From positions 1 to 30,345 of the forward strand of contig JAILCT010000221.1 in assembly GCA_024690425.1 (NCBI GenBank): a stretch of 30,345 nt of DNA, read 5' to 3'. The position numbers and the translations under genes are program-made. This DNA comes from Lachnospiraceae bacterium. Its GTDB lineage: Bacteria; Bacillota_A; Clostridia; Lachnospirales; Lachnospiraceae. Shown piece after piece: positions 1-7,538 of the stretch. The notes under the pieces are model-generated. The model was not told the origin of the DNA. It worked only from the letters and a program-made list of their open reading frames with translations, and did not search any database. Numbering within the stretch: the stretch's first letter is position 1; every line of letters starts with the position of its first letter.

Positions 1-118
1 CATGGAAGAGATCCTGCTTTCGGTCAATCAGAAGGATGAAGGCGGCGAGGGCCGTGCTGATGAGTTTGTCGTAAAATACAGTGAGATAACGGCAGAATCC
101 GAGAAAAAGGCGGGGTGA
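1..118 (+). CDS. 3' end of a gene, probably ABC transporter ATP-binding subunit (partial)
   Basis: Only the last 38 codons are visible, ending in TGA, and the frame is open to the window edge. The tail is charged and low in complexity (rich in E, K, D and G), which is usual for the C-terminus after an ABC nucleotide-binding domain, but no Walker or signature motif is in view. The assignment rests on context: the stop lies four bases before the start of an ABC-2/ABCG-like permease on the same strand, a spacing typical of translationally coupled ATPase-permease pairs. The ATG at position 2 is probably an internal methionine. Confidence 0.5.
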   Translation, partial: MEEILLSVNQKDEGGEGRADEFVVKYSEITAESEKKAG

Positions 119-122
119 GAAG

Positions 123-1067
123 ATGGAGATAAATGAGATAAGACACAGAGGACGTTCTTCTCAGGTACTTATATGCCTGGGCAAGCTCTTTCGTATGTTC
201 ATCTTCCAGAACGATTGGAAGGTACTGCCAATGTCAGCGATAATAGCCGGCCTTGTATCCTTCGTGGTAGGGGCCAATCTCTTCAAAACACAGGAAGGGA
301 CGTTGATGGGGACCTTCGCCCTTGCATGTATATGTATATGGAACGGATTTTTCAATTCGATACAGGTAATATGCCGAGAGAGGCCTATCGTAAAGCGGGA
401 GCACAGATCGGGCATGCACATAACAGCGTATATAACTGCCCATATGATATATCAGGCCTTTTTGTGCCTGTGCCAGACAGTCATTACCATCATGGTATGC
501 ACCATGACCAGGGTTACCTTTCCCTCGGAGAGCCTTATAACTCCCTGGCCGATGATAGACATAGGGATAACCCTCTTTCTTACGACCTACTGTGCCGATA
601 TTATGGCTCTTATGGTATCGGCCATTGTCCATAACACTACAACAGCAATGACTATAATGCCATTTATGCTCATCTTCCAGCTGGTATTTTCCGGAGGATT
701 CTTCCAGCTTAGCGGGATTGCCGTTAAAATCACGAACTTTACAATAGCAAAGTGGGGCCTGACTGCTCTGTGTATTCAGGGAGATTACAACTCAAAGCCC
801 ATGGTAACCCTGTGGAATGCGGTTGCCAGGTTTCAGGACCTTGAGGTGATGGGTAAAAAGCCCATTCCGGATTTTATGCGGTTCGCGAATGAGAACGGAT
901 TGAAGGATGAGATCCTTGCATGGAGCGGTAAGCATAATCAGAATCCGGTATATGCTTTTGATCCGGTGAATGTTCTTAAGTGCTGGGGATATCTGCTGCT
1001 TTTAACCGCCGTATTTGCTGTCATCGCTGTGCTATTCCTTGAATTCATCGACAGAGATAAGCGCTGA
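123..1067 (+). CDS. ABC-2 type transporter permease (ABCG-like)
   Basis: A 314-aa integral membrane protein. A short basic N-terminus leads into about six hydrophobic segments (roughly residues 36-53, 64-82, 108-128, 145-170, 178-200 and 288-308). After the second segment comes the stretch FNSIQVICRERPIVKRE, which matches the conserved pattern of ABCG/White-type ABC-2 membrane domains, where an arginine/glutamate-rich intracellular loop contacts the ATPase. A long soluble insert (about residues 215-285) precedes the last membrane helix. It most likely forms an exporter with the ATPase encoded just upstream, and the cargo cannot be read from sequence. Its TGA stop is immediately followed by the stop codon of the convergent MFS gene, so no intergenic DNA exists between them. 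Confidence 0.75.
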   Translation: MEINEIRHRGRSSQVLICLGKLFRMFIFQNDWKVLPMSAIIAGLVSFVVGANLFKTQEGTLMGTFALACICIWNGFFNSIQVICRERPIVKREHRSGMHITAYITAHMIYQAFLCLCQTVITIMVCTMTRVTFPSESLITPWPMIDIGITLFLTTYCADIMALMVSAIVHNTTTAMTIMPFMLIFQLVFSGGFFQLSGIAVKITNFTIAKWGLTALCIQGDYNSKPMVTLWNAVARFQDLEVMGKKPIPDFMRFANENGLKDEILAWSGKHNQNPVYAFDPVNVLKCWGYLLLLTAVFAVIAVLFLEFIDRDKR

Positions 1068-2297
1068 TCAGTCGTCGTTTTTGTGAGACAGACATCTGAT
1101 CGCGATAAATGAGACAACGACGCCGAGTGCACATACGACAGTACCTGCGACGAGCATGGGCTTTACTCCCAGTTTATCAAGCATCCGCCCGCTCACGACA
1201 GTAGAGAAGACACCTCCAACGGTTATCGCGCTGGTTATGAAGGCCTGGCCCTTGACCTGGTCAAGCTCCTCCATTGTCTCGCTTACGTAGTAGGCAGCGG
1301 CCGGTATGAAGACAGCATAGGCAAACAGCTGGCAGCACTGGCTAATATACATCATTGTCATATCATGTGCAAATATCAGCAGGAATATCTTTACAAGGAA
1401 AGCCGTGCCCGATATAAGCATCAGATTCCTTGCGGAGATCTTCTTAAGGACAAGGCCTATAAGGGCCATTACAGGGAGCTCGAGTATAGCCTGCAGGAAA
1501 CCGCAGTAACCGAGGTCCCTTTCTGTTCCCCCAAGGTTCCTGATTATCTGGATCATAAAGTCATTTATCATATTATGGGCAAAGAAGAAGCACACCACAC
1601 CCACAAGATAGAGGGCGAATGCAGGATAGACATGTGAAAATTCCTTAAGGCTGTTATGGGCCCTGCCATCCTCGGTGGACTTGATCTCCCCCTCTGTTCC
1701 CTCTTCTGCGGGTCTGCTTTCACTGTCTGTCTGATTTTCACTTACGGGTTTTCTGAAAGTGAAGATAAGAACAGCCGATATCACCATCATGATCACATTA
1801 ACGATAAGAAGGACATATTCTCCCTTTTTCTCGATCATGGATCCGATGATCGCTGAAGTGACTGCGAAACCTGCGGATCCGAGCCCCCGTGCAAGACCGA
1901 AGAATATATGATATCCGGCCTTCTGATATTCGAAGCAGAGGGCAGTCATGACCGGCTGGTATATGAACTGAACGGTATAGATAAGGCTGTATACGACAAA
2001 AATCACAGCCCTGTTATCCTGTACTGCCATCAGGATAAGGGAGCCTGCAAGGATAATAAGCACCGAGATCAGTATGAGGCGCCGGTTGGTAAGCCATCCC
2101 TGCTTATCGATGATGCCGGCAACAATTGGTTGACATAACGCCGAGACCACATTGGCGATCGCCAAGAGGATACCGACCTGTGTATTTGTGAATCCGTGGG
2201 CCAGAAGGTACACGGCTGCATAAGCATGTATCGTGCAGAATGCAGCAAAATAGGTGATATTAAGTAATGTGTATGTTAAGGTCCTGTTGTTCTTCAT
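1068..2297 (-). CDS. MFS transporter (LacY/nucleoside-symporter-like)
   Basis: A 409-aa polytopic protein with about 12 hydrophobic segments in two halves. They are separated by a hydrophilic, acidic central loop (around residues 195-220, rich in E, S, D and T), the classic major facilitator layout. The early motif GFTNTQVGILLAIANVVSALCQP resembles the MFS_1-like group that contains LacY-type sugar and nucleoside H+ symporters. I chose the ATG at 2297, not the upstream in-frame ATG at 2354, because AGGAGG lies seven bases before it and the extra 19 residues would be read through the promoter-like element. It points the same way as the phosphorylase/kinase genes upstream and might carry a related substrate. 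It also has its own candidate promoter, so co-transcription is unsure. Confidence 0.8.
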   Translation of the reverse strand: MKNNRTLTYTLLNITYFAAFCTIHAYAAVYLLAHGFTNTQVGILLAIANVVSALCQPIVAGIIDKQGWLTNRRLILISVLIILAGSLILMAVQDNRAVIFVVYSLIYTVQFIYQPVMTALCFEYQKAGYHIFFGLARGLGSAGFAVTSAIIGSMIEKKGEYVLLIVNVIMMVISAVLIFTFRKPVSENQTDSESRPAEEGTEGEIKSTEDGRAHNSLKEFSHVYPAFALYLVGVVCFFFAHNMINDFMIQIIRNLGGTERDLGYCGFLQAILELPVMALIGLVLKKISARNLMLISGTAFLVKIFLLIFAHDMTMMYISQCCQLFAYAVFIPAAAYYVSETMEELDQVKGQAFITSAITVGGVFSTVVSGRMLDKLGVKPMLVAGTVVCALGVVVSFIAIRCLSHKNDD

Positions 2298-2316
2298 GGC
2301 TGATCCTCCTGCAGTG

Positions 2317-2381
2317 ATTATACCATAATTGTGATACTTTGATTCATGTGACACTTTTATTCAGAGCTAAAGTGTCACATG
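2317..2381 (-). promoter_or_regulatory. candidate promoter and operator region of the MFS gene
   Basis: On the minus strand a perfect -10 box TATAAT (2322 to 2317) lies about 20 bases before the MFS start codon, with no good -35 box at the usual distance. Directly upstream is a 10-base site AAAGTATCAC (2340-2331) overlapping the -35 position. Beyond it is a perfect 13-bp inverted repeat, CATGTGACACTTT (2345-2357) and AAAGTGTCACATG (2369-2381), around an 11-base spacer. Nine of ten bases of the proximal site match the repeat arm. A weak -35 plus arrayed half-sites suggests an activator- or repressor-controlled promoter. The stem is not followed by a T-run in either direction, so it is not an intrinsic terminator. 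Binding protein unknown. Confidence 0.5.
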
Positions 2382-2407
2382 AGGCAGGGGCCGGTCCCCC
2401 TGACTCA
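2380..2407 (-). repeat. GGGGAC-type hairpin repeat, copy A
   Basis: Minus-strand arms TGAGTCAGGGG and CCCCTGCCTCA pair at 10 of 11 positions around a six-base loop. The element overlaps the stop codon of the phosphorylase gene. Its core CAGGGGGACCGG is nearly the same as that of copy B near 11.09 kb. It is probably a dispersed REP-like element, and there is no T-run to make it a clear terminator. Confidence 0.5.
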
Positions 2408-3937
2408 CGTTGATTCTATGTGATACGTAAGATCCGCAAGGTCTGCGATGAGAGTTGCGCAGGCCTTTCCTTTTTCCCATTTTATGGAAAGAGTGCTTCC
2501 TGACGTGGATACGCTGATCCTGCTGTCTGAAGAAAAGGCGGGATGAGAATTTCGAATCTTAAGAAGGCGGAGCTGTTCCCTTACAATATCTTTTTCAAGA
2601 GCTGCCTTTATATATGAGGATGTCAGGTTGGTCCTGTTTATTTCTTTGTGGCCGCCGTCACCTGCGCGCCTGACAGCCTCGTGATCGTTCCTTCCCGCGA
2701 AGAGGTCAAGATACCATACCTGGGGCTTGCCGGGCATAAAGAGCTGGATGGCACGCGCAAGAAGCAGCTTCCGGTCATCCTCGCCAAGGGCACTGTAGTA
2801 GGTCGCGTTAACCTGGTAATACATGTTTTTGGCTCCATGCAAGTCCTTAACATATCCGCCGCGGGAAACGATAAGACCGATAAGGGACTGTATCTCCTCT
2901 TCGGACAGGAGACCCTTTAAGTCAAGGACCGGAATGCCGTCATGGCAGCCCAGCATGTTTACCGCATGAATATTCTTATCGATCATCTCCTGAGCCCATC
3001 CGGCTAAAAGCGAAGGATCGCCTTTCTCGATAGCATGTATCATAAGTCCGGGAAGGAAAAAGTCATAGGTCATGTAGCCCTTGGCCGCGATCTTTTCATA
3101 TATCCCTTCGCTGTAGGCTGCATGGATCTCGGGCAAGAGGAAGAGGTCATATTCATCAGCGATCCCCTTTACCCTTTCAAGCACATCCCAGGTCTCGGGC
3201 TCATTAAGAAAGTTCTTGCGTCCGGGAGCCTTGGGAGCGTAGGCAAAAGCATCAAGACGGACGATCCTGGCACCGTATCCCGAAAGAGTCTTAAGGGTAT
3301 CACGGTAGAAATCCCACACAAGTTCAGACCGTATGTTGAGATCCATCTGTCCAAGATATGGGACACCGGTCCTTTCCATGAGCTCACGATGGGGAGCATC
3401 GTTTGAGAGAACCTCCTGATAGAAGGTATTCCAGTAGGGGACACGGCTTCCATCAGGCATCCTGACCATAAGAAGGGGAAGACCGGGTTTTCTGAAGAAC
3501 ATATCCTTAAGATATTTCTCATCCGGCTGAATATAGCCTTCATCAGTCATTTCTCCGCAGCCGTCCCAGAATCTGTTCCAGTTGATGAAAAAGTCCGCAT
3601 ACACAGAATCCTCACCCTTTTCCAGCAGGTCCTTAAACTGAGGGGAGAGAACGGAAGCGTGGTTTAAGATAAAGTCAAGCTTAAGGTCGATCCCTTCACC
3701 CTGCAGGGCATCAAGGTCCCCTGCGGCTGCAAGTTCTTCATTAAGACCGTAGTCGATGACAGAGAAGCCCCTGTCAAGGTCGCTGTGATAAAGGCTCGGA
3801 AGGATATAAAAAGAGCCGAAAGCATTCTTAAGTTCCGGCCCTGCAAGCAATGCTGCTGTATAAGACAGGCTCCCGCCCATGCTGTCAGGATAAGCATTCA
3901 GCATGGGGCTTAAGCTGTCGGTATTGTTTTTTATCAT
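2405..3937 (-). CDS. GH13 subfamily 18 glycoside phosphorylase (sucrose phosphorylase family)
   Basis: A 510-aa cytoplasmic enzyme of normal length for the family. It has the GH13 catalytic set: DFILNH (residues 88-93, region I), RLDAFAYA with the nucleophile Asp229, LPEIHA with acid/base Glu270 and the His two residues later seen in sucrose phosphorylases, and CHDG with Asp333. QVNATYYSALG and PGKPQVWY in the C-terminal third also follow sucrose phosphorylase. Family members split sucrose, sucrose-6'-phosphate, glucosylglycerol or glucosylglycerate with phosphate to alpha-glucose-1-phosphate plus the acceptor. The acceptor loop here (GGYVKDLHGAKNMYYQ) does not clearly match the sucrose form I know, so the substrate is left open. 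AGGAG precedes the ATG by six bases. It lies 34 bases downstream of the kinase gene, evidently in one operon under the LacI-family regulator. Confidence 0.85.
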   Translation of the reverse strand: MIKNNTDSLSPMLNAYPDSMGGSLSYTAALLAGPELKNAFGSFYILPSLYHSDLDRGFSVIDYGLNEELAAAGDLDALQGEGIDLKLDFILNHASVLSPQFKDLLEKGEDSVYADFFINWNRFWDGCGEMTDEGYIQPDEKYLKDMFFRKPGLPLLMVRMPDGSRVPYWNTFYQEVLSNDAPHRELMERTGVPYLGQMDLNIRSELVWDFYRDTLKTLSGYGARIVRLDAFAYAPKAPGRKNFLNEPETWDVLERVKGIADEYDLFLLPEIHAAYSEGIYEKIAAKGYMTYDFFLPGLMIHAIEKGDPSLLAGWAQEMIDKNIHAVNMLGCHDGIPVLDLKGLLSEEEIQSLIGLIVSRGGYVKDLHGAKNMYYQVNATYYSALGEDDRKLLLARAIQLFMPGKPQVWYLDLFAGRNDHEAVRRAGDGGHKEINRTNLTSSYIKAALEKDIVREQLRLLKIRNSHPAFSSDSRISVSTSGSTLSIKWEKGKACATLIADLADLTYHIEST

Positions 3938-3971
3938 GGTTATCTCCTGAGATTTTGAATTTATTAGGATG

Positions 3972-4883
3972 TTATAGCATTTTCAGGTAATCCTCATGGG
4001 TTGTGATATCTCCGTTTCGGGTCAGAATGATCGCTGCACGGGATGCCTGGGAATCAAGGATCGCCTGCTCAAGGTTAAGCACGATGGTGGTGAAGGGACT
4101 GTCGCTTCCCAGATCACGGCCACGTTCAAGCCTGTATGCAAGGGTTTCCTGAGGGGTTGAAGCCAACAGGATGGGAATGTCCACACCCTTTAGATATTCG
4201 CTGTTGCCGTGGGTCCATTCAAGTATGAGTATCTTCATGCCGTTCATATCAACACGCTCATACCAGAGAGATGCTTCATCCCTGCCCATGCGCTTAAGCC
4301 ATAATTCGTCTGCGCCTCCTTTAAATGAAGACAGGATGGCATTGACCTCATCATAATCCTGTTCATCGGGACTTCCCAGATAATCCTTCAATGCGCCTGA
4401 GGCATTTACGATATACTGGCCGAACCATTCATATTTTGTACTGAGCGTAGGCTCCGCATCCATGTTGTTCCTTTGCAGGCCCTGCAGGATGTCTGTGATC
4501 TCGGGAGTCAGTATGCCCGCATCCCTGAGAGCCCTTACCCCGGCCTGCCTGAATATGTGAAGCCTCTCATTATCATTGGCCGATGGTATGCGCCTTGGGT
4601 AATTGTCTCCGGACATTACATAGGAATCAAGTCCCGCTTCATTTAACAGATATGAAAGTACAGAAGCTATTCCCGACTTGCCTGCTCCGGATCCTCCGCA
4701 TATCGATACGACGATCTTACCACCGGATGCATCCTTCATTGCAGGACCGATCTTCTCCATAAGAACAGGGAAGATGACCTTGGCCTTCCTTATATGACCA
4801 TCTGCGATATTTACATGTTCTCCCGGCATATCCCCTGTGGGGAGATCAGCCGGGATCTTTACATTTTCAATATTTAAGCTCAT
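3972..4883 (-). CDS. P-loop small-molecule kinase, uridine kinase/phosphoribulokinase-like
   Basis: A 303-aa soluble protein with a Walker A motif GGSGAGKS (residues 63-70). It is followed by VMSGDNYPRR (89-98), which sits where uridine kinases and phosphoribulokinases have their catalytic Asp and 'DDFY' element. Later ILEWTHG (about residues 222-228) resembles the 'EG' strand, and RLERGRD (about 253-259) is an arginine-rich lid-like element. About 60 residues precede the P-loop, longer than in classical uridine kinases. The substrate is unknown. Such proteins are sometimes labelled adenylylsulfate kinase, but I see no support for sulfate metabolism here. Being first in an operon with a glycoside phosphorylase, it plausibly phosphorylates the sugar or polyol/acid acceptor released by phosphorolysis. 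GAGG precedes the ATG by seven bases. Confidence 0.7.
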   Translation of the reverse strand: MSLNIENVKIPADLPTGDMPGEHVNIADGHIRKAKVIFPVLMEKIGPAMKDASGGKIVVSICGGSGAGKSGIASVLSYLLNEAGLDSYVMSGDNYPRRIPSANDNERLHIFRQAGVRALRDAGILTPEITDILQGLQRNNMDAEPTLSTKYEWFGQYIVNASGALKDYLGSPDEQDYDEVNAILSSFKGGADELWLKRMGRDEASLWYERVDMNGMKILILEWTHGNSEYLKGVDIPILLASTPQETLAYRLERGRDLGSDSPFTTIVLNLEQAILDSQASRAAIILTRNGDITTHEDYLKML

Positions 4884-4910
4884 CTTTTTTCCTCATATAA
4901 AAATCAGACC

Positions 4911-4940
4911 TTGACTACTTATGCGCATAAGTGCTATCTT
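4911..4940 (+). promoter_or_regulatory. lacI-family gene promoter
   Basis: TTGACT (4911-4916) and TATCTT (4935-4940) are separated by 18 bases, and the spacer is filled by the 16-bp palindromic operator. This arrangement repeats at the importer promoter and predicts autoregulation. A good opposite-strand promoter for the kinase is not obvious. The same palindrome would lie within or next to any such promoter. Confidence 0.6.
4917..4932. promoter_or_regulatory. LacI-family operator O1 (perfect palindrome)
   Basis: ACTTATGCGCATAAGT is a perfect 16-bp palindrome with the central CG step characteristic of LacI/GalR-family operators. It lies between the divergent kinase and regulator genes. Two close relatives occur before the transporter gene. 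Confidence 0.75.
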
Positions 4941-4986
4941 GTTTTCAAGATACACTAACATCGATTTTTTGTAAAGGGGTTTTTGC

Positions 4987-6024
4987 ATGATCACTATAAA
5001 AGAGATCGCCAGGCGGCTCAACATGTCCACAACTACAGTAAGTAACGTTATCCATGGCAAGGAAGGGGAGGTTTCCGAAGAGAAGAGGAAGATAGTTCAG
5101 GACTTTCTTGATCAGGTCGATTATGTACCCAACATCAATGCAAGGAACCTTGCCCAGAATGAAAGCAAGATAATAGGAGTAGCTCTTAAGGCCAGGGCCG
5201 ATAAGTATGAGAACCTGATAATGGATCCTTTTGTTTCCGAGCTTATCGGGGGTATCGAGGAAACGATAAGGAATGCCGGCTACTTCATGATGCTCTATAT
5301 CTCCAGGGATACGGAGAAGATAATGCGTCATGTTTCCACCTGGAATGTTGACGGTCTTATTCTTTTCGGAATGCTCGACGATGACGGCATAAGGGTTTCC
5401 ACCAGATATAAGAAGCCTATAGTATGCATTGATACTTATTCCATAGAAGGCCTCAAACACTTCACCAATGTAGGTCTTGACGATGAAAAAGGTACATATG
5501 AAATGGTAAAGTACATCATTTCCTGCGGGCATGAGAAGATAGCCTTCATGTCGGACAATACCAAGGGAGTGGATCTTGCAAGGCTTACGGGCTATAAGAA
5601 GGCTCTTGGTGAGGCCGGTATAGAATTCAGGGAAGAGGATTTTCTTAAGATAAGGCCCAAGTCGGAAGAGATCGATGAGAGTCTCGAAGAGATATGCCGC
5701 AGGGCTCTCGATTATACGGCCATAATGTGTGTTTCCGATCTCTATGCGGTTACACTCATGTCTGCCCTGCAGGATCGCGGGATAAGGGTTCCCGAGGGTA
5801 TTTCCATAGCAGGTTTCGATGACAATATGATGGGAAGCCTCTACAGGCCGGCTCTTACGACTGTACATCAGGATGTTAAGACAAAAGGTGTTGTGGCTGC
5901 CCAGACGCTTCTTAAGCAGATAAAGGGTGAAGAAACAGATCACCAGATCACGCTTCCCACCAGGCTGGTCATAAGGGATACAGTGACAAAGCCCAGAAAG
6001 TCAAGCTTTTACGGATTTCGATAA
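4987..6024 (+). CDS. LacI/GalR-family transcriptional regulator
   Basis: A 345-aa protein of standard family length. The N-terminal helix-turn-helix (TIKEIARRLNMSTTTVSNVI, residues 3-22) is followed by the hinge segment (YVPNINARNLAQ) and a periplasmic-binding-protein-like effector domain. That domain carries family landmarks such as VDGLILFGM, YKKPIVCID, GHEKIAFM and ISIAGFDDN. The core should bind a sugar or related effector and control DNA binding as a dimer. GGGG lies eight bases before the ATG. It is divergent from the kinase/phosphorylase pair and upstream of the importer, and 16-bp palindromes lie in both control regions. It is therefore very likely the local, autoregulated specific repressor of the whole locus. 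The inducer is unknown. Confidence 0.9.
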   Translation: MITIKEIARRLNMSTTTVSNVIHGKEGEVSEEKRKIVQDFLDQVDYVPNINARNLAQNESKIIGVALKARADKYENLIMDPFVSELIGGIEETIRNAGYFMMLYISRDTEKIMRHVSTWNVDGLILFGMLDDDGIRVSTRYKKPIVCIDTYSIEGLKHFTNVGLDDEKGTYEMVKYIISCGHEKIAFMSDNTKGVDLARLTGYKKALGEAGIEFREEDFLKIRPKSEEIDESLEEICRRALDYTAIMCVSDLYAVTLMSALQDRGIRVPEGISIAGFDDNMMGSLYRPALTTVHQDVKTKGVVAAQTLLKQIKGEETDHQITLPTRLVIRDTVTKPRKSSFYGFR

Positions 6025-6053
6025 AAAAAATATGATTTTTTTAAAATTTACTA

Positions 6054-6082
6054 TTGACCTTACGCGCATAAGGTGCTAGTAT
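6054..6082 (+). promoter_or_regulatory. importer operon promoter
   Basis: TTGACC (6054-6059), a 17-base spacer and TAGTAT (6077-6082). Transcription should begin near 6089, giving an A-rich leader of about 120 bases before the lipoprotein gene. One operator overlaps the spacer and a second lies just after the expected start site, so bound repressor would block both polymerase binding and clearance. Confidence 0.65.
6058..6073. promoter_or_regulatory. LacI-family operator O2
   Basis: CCTTACGCGCATAAGG is a 16-bp palindrome with one mismatched pair. It shares the CGCATAAG half with O1 and lies between the -35 and -10 boxes of the importer promoter, the same position as O1 in the regulator's promoter. 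Confidence 0.7.
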
Positions 6083-6098
6083 GTGTCTCAGTAAAACA

Positions 6099-6114
6099 AC
6101 TTATGCGCAAAAGT
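6099..6114. promoter_or_regulatory. LacI-family operator O3
   Basis: ACTTATGCGCAAAAGT differs from O1 at one base (T to A in the right arm). Its centre is 41 bp from the centre of O2, about four helical turns. This would let two dimers sit on the same face of the DNA. Confidence 0.65.
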
Positions 6115-6208
6115 TAAGTGCAAAACGGTAAACAAACTATACAGATTGCACAATTAACTAATGTTAAGTCAGTAACAAGTCAACAAAAACAAAACGGAGG
6201 AAAGAAAA

Positions 6209-7522
6209 ATGAAGAAAAAACTGTTATCTGTTCTTTTGGCAGGTGCAATGGTGGCAGGTCTTACCGCATGCGGTACCGGCGCGGCAGCACCCGCAGCAGG
6301 AAATGAGGCAGCAGCAGATGCAGGTTCACAAGACGCAGGTGAGCCGGCAGCAGCAGGATCGGGAACAGAGGTAAGGCTCCTTAACGGCAAGCCTGAGATC
6401 GATTCCCAGATGCAGGAACTTGCCAAGCTCTACAATGAGGAGACAGGAAACACGCTCGTAGTTGAGACCATCGGCGGTGATACCAATGCAGCGGATGAAC
6501 TCAAGAAGATGTACCAGGCAGACAACATGCCGGATATCTTCGTTATAGAAGCCAACCAGGCCGACACATGGGACGGGATGCTTGCAGACCTTGCCGGAGA
6601 AGGCTGGACGGACAAGACAGGATTCGAGCTTGTTAACGATAAGATGGGAACGATCGGATTCCCTTACACGGTTGAGGCAACAGCCCTCGGATACAATGCG
6701 GATGTACTTAAGGCAGCAGGTGTGGATCCTGCATCACTTACTTCTCCTGCAGCTTACGAGGAAGCTTTCAAGACCCTTGATGAGAAGAAGGGCGATCTCG
6801 GTATCACAGCAGTCCTTGGATGGTGTGCTGAACCTGCCAACCTTGGGTGGAGCTCAGGTACTCACGTATTTGCTCAGTATCTTGATGCCGGTCTTAAGGC
6901 GGATGATACCAAGTATATCGATCTTCTTAATGACGGTGGTAAGGTAGACGAGGCAAGGATGAAGGACTTTGCGAAGTTTGTGGGCATGATGAACCAGTAT
7001 TCCGATCCCGATCTTCTCGTTGACGGTACATACGATCAGCAGGTTGCAGGCTTCAAAGATGGCAAGTATGCCTTTATCACACAGGGTAACTGGTGTGTTA
7101 CAAGTCCTGATGATGTAAGCTTCGAATGCGGATTCGCACCCTATGCCTTTGAAGACGGTATAGATACGATAATCGCAGGTCCCCCCAGCTACTGGGTTGC
7201 ATACTCAGACGGCAATGTGGATGGCGCGAAGGAATTCTTCAACTGGTGCGCAGGTGATTCTGCACAGGATATTCTTGTAAACAAGGCAGGACTTGTATCT
7301 CCTTTCGATGATTGCAAGTACGAAGCAGTTAATCCCTTCTACAAGTCAATGAAGAGCTACATCGATGCAGGCAAGTATTCGGGATGGCATACAATGCTTA
7401 AGAAGGATGGTCTTCAGAATGTTACATGTCAGGTATTCGCAGACTATGCACAGGGCAAGCTTGATGCTGACGGCTTCGCATCAACAATGGCACAGGTTAT
7501 TCAGGGTTACTACGCTAACTAA
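6209..7522 (+). CDS. CUT1-family sugar ABC transporter substrate-binding lipoprotein
   Basis: A 437-aa extracellular lipoprotein. A basic start and hydrophobic signal (residues 1-18) lead to the lipobox LTAC with the lipidated cysteine at 21. A low-complexity Ala/Gly/Glu linker (22-52) tethers the binding domain to the membrane. The mature part has type 1 sugar-binding features: LAKLYNEETGN near its start, ADNMPDIFVIEA in the ligand cleft strand, and QVAGFKDGKYAFITQGNW, a common CUT1 pattern for reshaping the binding site. GGAGG precedes the ATG by eight bases. It is first in the operon with two permeases and malQ, under two operators. The ligand is probably an oligosaccharide or glucoside. 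A strong hairpin after the gene probably makes its level higher than that of the permeases. Confidence 0.9.
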   Translation: MKKKLLSVLLAGAMVAGLTACGTGAAAPAAGNEAAADAGSQDAGEPAAAGSGTEVRLLNGKPEIDSQMQELAKLYNEETGNTLVVETIGGDTNAADELKKMYQADNMPDIFVIEANQADTWDGMLADLAGEGWTDKTGFELVNDKMGTIGFPYTVEATALGYNADVLKAAGVDPASLTSPAAYEEAFKTLDEKKGDLGITAVLGWCAEPANLGWSSGTHVFAQYLDAGLKADDTKYIDLLNDGGKVDEARMKDFAKFVGMMNQYSDPDLLVDGTYDQQVAGFKDGKYAFITQGNWCVTSPDDVSFECGFAPYAFEDGIDTIIAGPPSYWVAYSDGNVDGAKEFFNWCAGDSAQDILVNKAGLVSPFDDCKYEAVNPFYKSMKSYIDAGKYSGWHTMLKKDGLQNVTCQVFADYAQGKLDADGFASTMAQVIQGYYAN

Positions 7523-7538
7523 ACCCAAAGTTATGATC

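Noticed and set aside
2298..2354. 19-residue N-terminal extension of the MFS protein
   Set aside because: The region carries the TATAAT box and a regulatory half-site, and the internal ATG at 2297 has an ideal AGGAGG at seven bases.
2345..2381. Inverted repeat as an intrinsic terminator of the phosphorylase operon
   Set aside because: The stem is perfect, but neither side is followed by a T-run. A third related half-site next to TATAAT favours a protein-binding role.
4945..5943. Long minus-strand open frame (332 codons) opposite the LacI-family gene
   Set aside because: It lies wholly against a well-supported regulator gene, its translation has no recognisable motif and it would read through both the operator and promoter. 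The openness follows from the codon pattern of the real gene.
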